Assembly (NCBI RefSeq): GCF_013374095.1
Contig: NZ_AP022672.1
Coordinates: forward strand, 2,559,501-2,623,500
Direction: 5' to 3'
From: Sphingomonas sp. HMP6
Lineage (GTDB): Bacteria > Pseudomonadota > Alphaproteobacteria > Sphingomonadales > Sphingomonadaceae
DNA length: 64,000 bases
The position numbers and the translations under genes were made by a program. How positions within the stretch are numbered: position 1 is the first letter of the stretch; every line of letters begins with the position of its first letter. This document shows, piece by piece, positions 58,429 to 64,000 of the stretch. The notes under the pieces are model-generated. The model was not told the DNA's origin and did not search any database. It worked only from the letters and a program-made list of their open reading frames with translations.

Positions 58429-60228
58429 ATGATGGTCGAGGGAAGCACTTTGCACGCGCGCAATCGGTTCACGCAGGCGCTGGAGCGCGACTGGGTCTCG
58501 CTCAGCCTGCTGGCGTGGTTCGGCGTCGCGGTCTATTTCGTGGCCCAACGCTGGACCGGCATCCATTTCCTGCAGCTTGGCGACACCGACGATAATATGC
58601 GGCTGATGCAAGTCCGCGCGTGGCTCGGCGGGCAAGGCTGGTACGATTTGCGCCAATATCGGCTTAATCCGCCCGGCGGTTTCGACATGCATTGGAGCCG
58701 GATCGTCGATCTGCCGATCGCCGGCCTGATTTTGCTGCTGCGGCCGTTCGTGGGTGCGCGCGAGGCCGAGATGCTGGCGTGCGGCATCGCGCCCTTGCTC
58801 CCGCTGGCGATCACCTTCCTCGCGATCGGGGTGACGGTGCGACGGCTGGTGAGCGTCTATGCCTGGCCGCTCGCGATCCTCCTGCTGCTGTGCTGCACGG
58901 CGACCATGTTGATGTATATGCCCGAGCGGATCGACCATCACGGTTGGCAGCTCGCGATGCTGAGCCTGACCGTTGCAGGCCTGTCCGACCCCAAGGGAAT
59001 GCGTGGCGGCGCGATCGTCGGGCTGGCCAGCGCGGTGTCGCTTTCGATCGGCCTCGAAATGCTGCCCTACGCCGCGATCGCAGGCGCGATCCTGAGCTTA
59101 CGCTGGGTATGGGACCGCGCCGAGGCGCCGCGCCTGACGCTCTACGCCCTGACGCTCGGCGCCGGCAGCGCGCTTGGCTACGCGCTGTTCGCCTCCTACG
59201 CCAATGCGGCCCTGCGCTGTGACGCGCTGACGCCGGTGTGGCTGAGCGTGATGGTCGTGGCGGGGGCGCTGCTCTTCGCGCTGGCCTGGGCAAACCCGCA
59301 GAATCGCTGGGTCCGGCTCGCGCTCGCGGTCGCGGCGGGGGCGGTCATCGTGGTGGGTTTTGCGCTCGTCTTCCCGCAATGCCTCGGCCGCCCCGAACAG
59401 GCCTCGCCTGAATTGCAGAAGAACTGGCTCAACATGATCCGCGAGGCGCGGCCGATCTACGCGCATCCGTTCCGCGTCGCTTTCCCCGTCGCGGTGCTGC
59501 CGGTCGTCGGCGTGATCGGGGCGGCGGTCGCGACATGGCGCGCGCGCGGCACCGCGCTTGGCCTGGCATGGGCGACGGTCTTGCTGTTCGTCACCGGTGC
59601 CGCCCTGCTCCTGCTGTGGCAAGCACGCGCCGGGCCTGCCGCGCAAATGCTCGCGGTCCCCGGCGCAGTCGCGCTCGGCTGGATGCTGGTGCCATATTTC
59701 CAGGGCAGGAATTCGGCACTGGTGCGCGTACTCGGCACGGTTGCCGTGATCCTGCTGATCGGATCAGGGCTGTTCGCCGGCCTCGCGATCCGTTTCCTGC
59801 CGATCGACCGCCCCGACAAGCGCACCCAGATCGTCGACCGCGCCAGCGGCATGTGCCCGACGATGAGCGCTTTGCGCCCGCTCGACCGCTATCCGGCGCA
59901 GACGATCTTCAGCTTCGTCGATCTGGGTCCGCGGATCATCACGATCACGCATCACAAGGCGGTGGCAGGCCCGTATCACCGCAATGGCGACGCGATCCTC
60001 GACGTGCAGCACGCCTTTTCCGGCACGCCCGAGAACTTCCGCACGATCGCCAAGCGCCACGGCGCGACGCTGCTGCTGGTATGCCCCAACATGGCCGAAT
60101 CGACGATCTACCGCGCCCGCGCGCCCGGTGGCTTTTACGACCAGCTCGCGCATCGCAAGGAATTCGACTGGCTAGAGCCGCTGCCGATGCCGAAGAAGTC
60201 GCCGCTCCGCCTCTGGCAGATAAAATAG
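58429..60228 (+). CDS. large integral membrane protein, probable lipid-linked-sugar glycosyltransferase
   Basis: 599 residues, about 12 helices followed by a soluble C-terminal part. An acidic motif in the first periplasmic loop (GDTDDNMRLMQVRAWLGG, from residue 51) and RYRLNPPGGFDMHWSR-like sequence QYRLNPPGGFDMHWSRIVDL resemble STT3/PMT (GT-C) enzymes that use polyprenyl-phosphate sugars. Also MPERIDHHGWQL. With GtrA and GtrB neighbours it could be the GtrC-type transferase. Divergent from the gtrA-like gene by 50 bases. Acceptor unknown. Confidence 0.82.
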   Translation: MMVEGSTLHARNRFTQALERDWVSLSLLAWFGVAVYFVAQRWTGIHFLQLGDTDDNMRLMQVRAWLGGQGWYDLRQYRLNPPGGFDMHWSRIVDLPIAGLILLLRPFVGAREAEMLACGIAPLLPLAITFLAIGVTVRRLVSVYAWPLAILLLLCCTATMLMYMPERIDHHGWQLAMLSLTVAGLSDPKGMRGGAIVGLASAVSLSIGLEMLPYAAIAGAILSLRWVWDRAEAPRLTLYALTLGAGSALGYALFASYANAALRCDALTPVWLSVMVVAGALLFALAWANPQNRWVRLALAVAAGAVIVVGFALVFPQCLGRPEQASPELQKNWLNMIREARPIYAHPFRVAFPVAVLPVVGVIGAAVATWRARGTALGLAWATVLLFVTGAALLLLWQARAGPAAQMLAVPGAVALGWMLVPYFQGRNSALVRVLGTVAVILLIGSGLFAGLAIRFLPIDRPDKRTQIVDRASGMCPTMSALRPLDRYPAQTIFSFVDLGPRIITITHHKAVAGPYHRNGDAILDVQHAFSGTPENFRTIAKRHGATLLLVCPNMAESTIYRARAPGGFYDQLAHRKEFDWLEPLPMPKKSPLRLWQIK

Positions 60229-60240
60229 CCTGCAGTCAGC

Positions 60241-60861
60241 TTAGCCGAGGCTGATCTTAACCCCGTCGATCACGAACTGCACCGCCAGCGCCGCGAGCAG
60301 CACGCCGAGCAGCCGCGTGATCACCGCTTCGATCTTCGCCCCCAGCACGCGCATGATCGGCCCCGCCGCAAGCAGCGCAACCAACGTCAGCAGCAGGATC
60401 GTCGCCAGCGCGCCGAGCACCACCAGCGAGCGTTCGATCCCCTCATTGCGGCTCATCAGCAGCATGACCGAGGCGATCGACCCCGGCCCCGCGATCATCG
60501 GCATCGCCATCGGGAAGATCGACACGTCCTCGACCTCGGGCGTGGCGGCGACCTTGGCGGCGCGGTCCTCGCGCCGCTCTGTGCGCTTTTCGAACACCAT
60601 TTCGAGCGCGATCAGGAACAGCATGATCCCGCCCGCGATGCGGAACGACGCGAGACTGATCCCGAGACCCTTGAGCAGCGCCTCCCCAAACAAAGCGAAC
60701 ACGAACAGGATCGCGGCGGAAACCAACACCGCGCGCAACGCCATCGCCCGGCGATGCGCCACGCTCGCCCCGCTGGTCAGCCCGGCAAAGATCGGCGCAC
60801 AGCCCGGCGGATCGATCACCACGAAAAAGGTGATGAGCGAGGAGATATAGAGTTCGATCAT
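60241..60861 (-). CDS. MarC-family integral membrane protein
   Basis: 206 residues, six helices, MarC/UPF0056 family: FFVVIDPPGCAPIFAGLTSG, FGEALLKGLGISLASFRIAG, and FPMAMPMIAGPGSIASVMLL. Transport function proposed for the family but unproven. The ATG 60861 overlaps the stop of the upstream SnoaL-like gene by four bases. Confidence 0.9.
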   Translation of the reverse strand: MIELYISSLITFFVVIDPPGCAPIFAGLTSGASVAHRRAMALRAVLVSAAILFVFALFGEALLKGLGISLASFRIAGGIMLFLIALEMVFEKRTERREDRAAKVAATPEVEDVSIFPMAMPMIAGPGSIASVMLLMSRNEGIERSLVVLGALATILLLTLVALLAAGPIMRVLGAKIEAVITRLLGVLLAALAVQFVIDGVKISLG

Positions 60862-61607
60862 GGCTTTGATGCCGAGGGTGGGGCAATCCGGTTCCAGACG
60901 GCGTAGCCCCAAGCGGAGCCCTCCCACGTTACGACAAGGAAATCGCGTCCACCGTTCTGCCCGATATTCCAGCCCCAGATCAGCGTGCCGTCGTTCGACG
61001 ACCCGTCGGCAGACCCCGCTTCACTCGTTATGAAGACGTCGCGTGGCGGCGGGAGATTCGTGGGCTTGCAGGAGGCGCGCATTGTTGTTGGTCGGGCCCG
61101 TGATTTAACCCGCGCCGTTTCGCTCGCGTCCCCGCTATCGACGATCCACTTCCAGCCGCCATCCCGCTGCCGCTGCCACACCGTAGAGAAATGGCCGACC
61201 GCGCCGTCGGGCCGCTGCCACCCGCCGGTATTGACCGCCATCGACCCGTCGCACGAGACATAGCTCGCGGTCGGCCACCACGCGATCGCCTTGGCCGGGT
61301 CCGTGCGGTCCTTCAGCCATGTCTGCGCATTGATTGGTTGCGGCACGAACATCGTCGCATCGCTCGCCGCCCATTTGCGGAAGGCGGTCCATTGCCCGAG
61401 CGTCTGCGCATCGGCGGCAAAGGCGCGTTCGGCGTCGAGGGCTGACCCAACGCCTTTGGTTGGGAGGGCAGAACCCGCCCCCTCTTCCGTTCGCCCTGAG
61501 CTTGTCGAAGGGCCGCTGTCCGCGCGCGCCACCAAGGGGGCTTCGACAGGCTCAGCCCGAACGGGTGCTGGGGAAGCGGTGGCAAGGAGCAGCGAAGCGA
61601 GAATCAC
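60858..61607 (-). CDS. secreted SnoaL/DUF4440-like protein
   Basis: 249 residues. Signal peptide ([18 protein letters not shown]). A repeat-encoded stretch follows (RAEPVEA ... [11 protein letters not shown]), then an NTF2/SnoaL-like domain ([60 protein letters not shown]) and a C-terminal [23 protein letters not shown] 61607 overlaps the folD stop. Function unknown; the repeat between signal and domain gives a long Pro/Ser-rich spacer. Confidence 0.82.
   Translation of the reverse strand: MILASLLLATASPAPVRAEPVEAPLVARADSGPSTSSGRTEEGAGSALPTKGVGSALDAERAFAADAQTLGQWTAFRKWAASDATMFVPQPINAQTWLKDRTDPAKAIAWWPTASYVSCDGSMAVNTGGWQRPDGAVGHFSTVWQRQRDGGWKWIVDSGDASETARVKSRARPTTMRASCKPTNLPPPRDVFITSEAGSADGSSNDGTLIWGWNIGQNGGRDFLVVTWEGSAWGYAVWNRIAPPSASKP
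61489..61564. repeat. inverted pair of REP-type palindromes inside SnoaL-like gene
   Basis: GTTCGCCCTGAGCTTGTCGA (61489 on, continuing AGGGC) and GCTTCGACAGGCTCAGCCCG (61540 on) are inverted copies of the same unit as at 57091-57179. Here too the pair is translated, adding about 25 residues after the signal peptide. Confidence 0.83.
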
Positions 61608-62476
61608 AAATCTCCCGCGCCCGCGACGCCCTCGCGCCGCTCCGCCGAGATCAGCGTGTTGCGCAGCAGGCACGCGATCGTCATCGGGCCGACGCCCCCG
61701 GGAACCGGCGTCACCGCGTTCGCCACGCCCATCGCGCCCGCAAAATCGACATCGCCGACGAGGCCAGCCTCGGTGCGGTTGATGCCAACGTCGATCACGG
61801 TCGCGCCCGGCTTGATCCACTCGCCCTTGATCATCTGCGCGCGGCCCACCGCCGCCACGACGATATCGGCGCGCTTGACCACGCTCGACAAATCGCGCGT
61901 GCGCGAATGCGCGACCGTGACGGTGCAGCTTTCGGCGATCAGCAATTGCGCCATCGGCTTGCCGACGATGTTCGAGCGGCCGATCACCACCGCGTCGAGG
62001 CCTGACAGATCGCCAAGCTGGTCCTTGAGCAGCATCACGCAGCCAAGCGGCGTGCACGGCACGAACCCCGCCATTCCGGTCGCCAGCCGCCCGGCATTGA
62101 CCGGGTGGAAACCGTCAACATCCTTGTCCGGGTCGATCCGGATCAGCACCGCGCGCTCATCGATATGGCCGGGGAGCGGCAATTGCACGAGGATGCCGTC
62201 GATCGCGGGATCGGCATTGAGCGCGTCGACCAGATCGATCAGCGCATCCTGCGGCACATCGGCGGGCAAACGGTGCTCGACGCTGACCATCCCGGCCTCG
62301 CGCGTAGCGCGGCCCTTGTTGCGGACATAGACGGCGGAGGCGGGGTCCTCCCCCACCAGCACCACCGCCAGCCCCGGCGCGCGCCCAGCCTGTTCGACGA
62401 AGGTCGCGACCCGGTCGCCGACGCGGGCGCGGAGGCCAGCGGCAAAGGCTTTGCCGTCGATGATCGTGGCCGTCAT
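61604..62476 (-). CDS. folD: bifunctional methylenetetrahydrofolate dehydrogenase/cyclohydrolase
   Basis: 290 residues. Active-site [13 protein letters not shown] with the catalytic Tyr and Lys, [39 protein letters not shown] and [19 protein letters not shown]. Interconverts methylene- and formyl-tetrahydrofolate with NADP. ATG with GGGAGG upstream. Normal length. Confidence 0.97.
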   Translation of the reverse strand: MTATIIDGKAFAAGLRARVGDRVATFVEQAGRAPGLAVVLVGEDPASAVYVRNKGRATREAGMVSVEHRLPADVPQDALIDLVDALNADPAIDGILVQLPLPGHIDERAVLIRIDPDKDVDGFHPVNAGRLATGMAGFVPCTPLGCVMLLKDQLGDLSGLDAVVIGRSNIVGKPMAQLLIAESCTVTVAHSRTRDLSSVVKRADIVVAAVGRAQMIKGEWIKPGATVIDVGINRTEAGLVGDVDFAGAMGVANAVTPVPGGVGPMTIACLLRNTLISAERREGVAGAGDL

Positions 62477-62525
62477 GTCGCCTCCCCAGGTTCAAAGCGT
62501 GGCGAGCCACCCCGCCGCAACGCCG

Positions 62526-62837
62526 TCAGCCGGCGCTTGACACCATTTGGTAGAGCCATGGCAAGACCGCGCCGCTAAAGATCCGGATCAGGATCAAGAC
62601 GATCAAGGGCGCGAAATCGAGCGTGCCGGTATCGGGCAGCATCCGGCGGATCGGCCGGTACATCGGCTCGGTGACGGTGTTGAGGCCGTTCCAGATGCTG
62701 CGGACGAATTCGTTATAGGTGTTGATCACGTTGAACGAGATCAGGATCGACAGGATGAACTGCACGAAGATGATCCACCAAGCGACATCCAGCAAAATCT
62801 GGACGATGTTCAGGATCATGACGAAGAAAGAGGCCAA
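62526..62837 (-). CDS. yggT: YggT-family membrane protein
   Basis: 103 residues, two YggT-type helices pairs: ILNIVQILLDVAWWIIFVQF and FAPLIVLILIRIFSGAVLPW, with NTYNEFVRSIWNGLNTVTEP and MYRPIRRMLP between. Begins at a TTG (62837) with GGAGAG before it; an ATG at 62819 is an alternative. Family members affect cell-division or osmotic traits in some bacteria; role here unknown. Confidence 0.9.
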   Translation of the reverse strand: MASFFVMILNIVQILLDVAWWIIFVQFILSILISFNVINTYNEFVRSIWNGLNTVTEPMYRPIRRMLPDTGTLDFAPLIVLILIRIFSGAVLPWLYQMVSSAG

Positions 62838-62900
62838 AACGCTCTCCAGTGGATTAAGAGATTAATACACGACTCGATCGATGCTCTGCAAGGCTCACCT

Positions 62901-63803
62901 TTACCGCCGCACGAGCGTGCCTGCACCGCGCTTGGTAAAGATTTCCAGCAGCATCGCATGCGGCACGCGCCCGTCGAGGATGACCGCGGCATCAACCCCG
63001 CCCTCGACTGCGCGGACGCATGTCTCAAGCTTGGGGATCATCCCGCCGCTGATCGTACCGTCAGCGCGCAACGCGGCAACGTCGGCGGGGACGAGATCGG
63101 TCAGCAAATCGCCGCTCTTGTCGAGCACGCCCACCACGTCGGTCAACATGAACAATCGCTCCGCCCCCAAGGCCGCGGCGATCGCACCGGCCATCGTATC
63201 CGCATTGATATTATAGGTCGCGCCATCCGCGCCGAGTCCGACCGGCGCCACCACCGGAATAAAACCGTCGCGCGCCAGGTTGATCAGGATCGACGGGTCG
63301 ACCGCAACCGGATCGCCAACAAAGCCGAGATCGACATGCCGCTCGATCCCCGAATTGGGATCGGGCTCGCGCCGCCCACCGACCTTTTCCGCGACGACCA
63401 GGTTCGCATCCTTGCCCGAAATGCCGACCGCGCGGCCGCCCGCCTGCCCGATCCAGCCGACGATTTCCTTGTTGATGCTGCCCGCCAGCACCATTTCTGC
63501 GATCTGCGCGGTCTCGGCATCGGTGACGCGCAAACCATCGATGAAGCGCGATTCGACGCCGAGGCGCTTGAGCATCGCGCCGATCTGCGGCCCGCCGCCA
63601 TGCACCACCACCGGGTTGATGCCGACCGCCTTCATCAACACTACGTCTTCAGCGAAATCGCGCGCGAGTTCGGGATCGCCCATCGCGTGCCCGCCATATT
63701 TTACGACGAAGGTCTTGCCGGCGTACCGCTGCATATAGGGCAGCGCCTCGACGAGCGTTTCGGCCTTGGCGAGCAGTTCTGGGGCGGGGCTGTGGTCGGT
63801 CAT
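62901..63803 (-). CDS. argB: acetylglutamate kinase
   Basis: 300 residues. Amino-acid kinase fold with [66 protein letters not shown] and [15 protein letters not shown]. Phosphorylates N-acetylglutamate in arginine synthesis. The N-terminal [20 protein letters not shown] helix suggests the hexameric arginine-inhibited type. Complete; upstream gap carries a G-rich palindromic repeat. Confidence 0.97.
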   Translation of the reverse strand: MTDHSPAPELLAKAETLVEALPYMQRYAGKTFVVKYGGHAMGDPELARDFAEDVVLMKAVGINPVVVHGGGPQIGAMLKRLGVESRFIDGLRVTDAETAQIAEMVLAGSINKEIVGWIGQAGGRAVGISGKDANLVVAEKVGGRREPDPNSGIERHVDLGFVGDPVAVDPSILINLARDGFIPVVAPVGLGADGATYNINADTMAGAIAAALGAERLFMLTDVVGVLDKSGDLLTDLVPADVAALRADGTISGGMIPKLETCVRAVEGGVDAAVILDGRVPHAMLLEIFTKRGAGTLVRR

Positions 63804-63819
63804 GGGAGCATCTTCTTAC

Positions 63820-63914
63820 TCCCCTCCCGCTTGCGGGAGGGGCTGGGGGAGGGGCTGGGGGAGGGGCTGTAAGCGCCATGCCCTCCCCTAGCCCCTCCCG
63901 CAAGCGGGAGGGGG
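63820..63914. repeat. intergenic inverted repeat with G-rich direct repeats
   Basis: CCCCTCCCGCTTGCGGGAGG (from 63821) and the counterpart CCCCTCCCGCAAGCGGGAGG (from 63892) are each palindromic and are inverted copies of one another. Between them is CTGGGGGAGGGG twice (63843-63866). The copy near 63892-63914, followed by GATTTT, could act as a terminator for the right-hand gene. Confidence 0.8.
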
Positions 63915-63918
63915 ATTT

Positions 63919-64000
63919 TCAAGCCCGATCCAGCCACCGCCCGATGCCGACCGCAAGATAGATCAGCGGTGGCACGAGAAGCGCCGACAACACGACCTTG
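63919..64000 (-). CDS. 3' end of a membrane-protein gene (start outside window)
   Basis: The last 26 codons of a frame entering from the right edge: KVVLSALLVPPLIYLAVGIG followed by RWLDRA and TGA. Hydrophobic and probably the final helix of a small membrane protein. Too little to identify. Confidence 0.55.
   Translation of the reverse strand, partial: KVVLSALLVPPLIYLAVGIGRWLDRA

Noticed and set aside
63820..63914. CRISPR-like array
   Set aside because: Only two inverted palindromes and two short tandem G-rich units; no regular spacers and no cas genes.

Overview
The window is GC-rich, tightly packed alphaproteobacterial chromosome. It contains an essentially complete photosynthesis gene cluster (PGC), from about 6.7 to 47.5 kb, of the kind found in aerobic anoxygenic phototrophs. 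Several features point to Sphingomonadales: the order bchP-bchG-ppsR-aerR-bchFNBHLM-lhaA-puhABC-acsF-puhE-hemA followed by pufCMLAB-bchZYXC-crtF-crtDC-bchODI; the aerobic cyclase acsF with no bchE in view; the absence of pufQ, pufX and peripheral-antenna puc genes; and the palindromic repeats typical of sphingomonad genomes. This assignment comes from gene content, not from a search.

Layout. 1-6.6 kb: TonB-dependent receptor (runs off the left edge), two Gfo/Idh/MocA oxidoreductases, an aldo/keto reductase and a flavin-dependent (LLM) monooxygenase, probably an uptake/catabolic module. 6.7-14.1 kb: lipoprotein-type cytochrome c; then, on the minus strand, aerR-ppsR and bchG-orf428-bchP-tspO. 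14.3-30.6 kb, plus strand: bchF-N-B-H-L-M-lhaA-puhA-B-C-unknown-acsF-puhE-hemA plus a DUF4336-like gene. 30.6-41.1 kb, minus strand: crtF, bchC-X-Y-Z, pufB-A-L-M-C and a DUF2306-like membrane protein. 41.2-43.6 kb, plus strand: crtD-crtC. 43.5-47.4 kb, minus strand: bchI-D-O and a small membrane protein. 47.5 kb: a second tspO broken by one in-frame TGA. 48-52.9 kb, minus strand: cytochrome c maturation operon ccmC-D-E-F-G-H-I. 52.9-64 kb: HxlR-type regulator, small secreted protein, bifunctional (p)ppGpp enzyme, a GtrA/GtrB-like glycosylation group, MarC, SnoaL-like protein, folD, yggT, argB and the 3' end of a further gene.

How it fits together. HemA supplies 5-aminolevulinate. BchHDI, BchM, AcsF, BchNBL, BchF, BchXYZ, BchC, BchG and BchP carry protoporphyrin to bacteriochlorophyll a. 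CrtCDF make spheroidene/spirilloxanthin-type carotenoids from precursors made elsewhere, since crtB, crtE and crtI are not here. PuhABCE, LhaA and PufLMBA form the reaction centre-LH1 complex. PufC, and probably the lipoprotein cytochrome c, re-reduce it, and the ccm operon matures such c-type cytochromes. PpsR and the B12-binding AerR/PpaA regulate the set. I found nine 18-bp PpsR-type boxes (TGT-N12-ACA or one-base variants) between or at the ends of genes, at almost every PGC transcription-unit start, including the cytochrome c gene outside the classical PGC border.

No gene-free stretch exceeds about 210 bases. I saw no rRNA, tRNA, CRISPR array, insertion sequence, prophage or replication origin.
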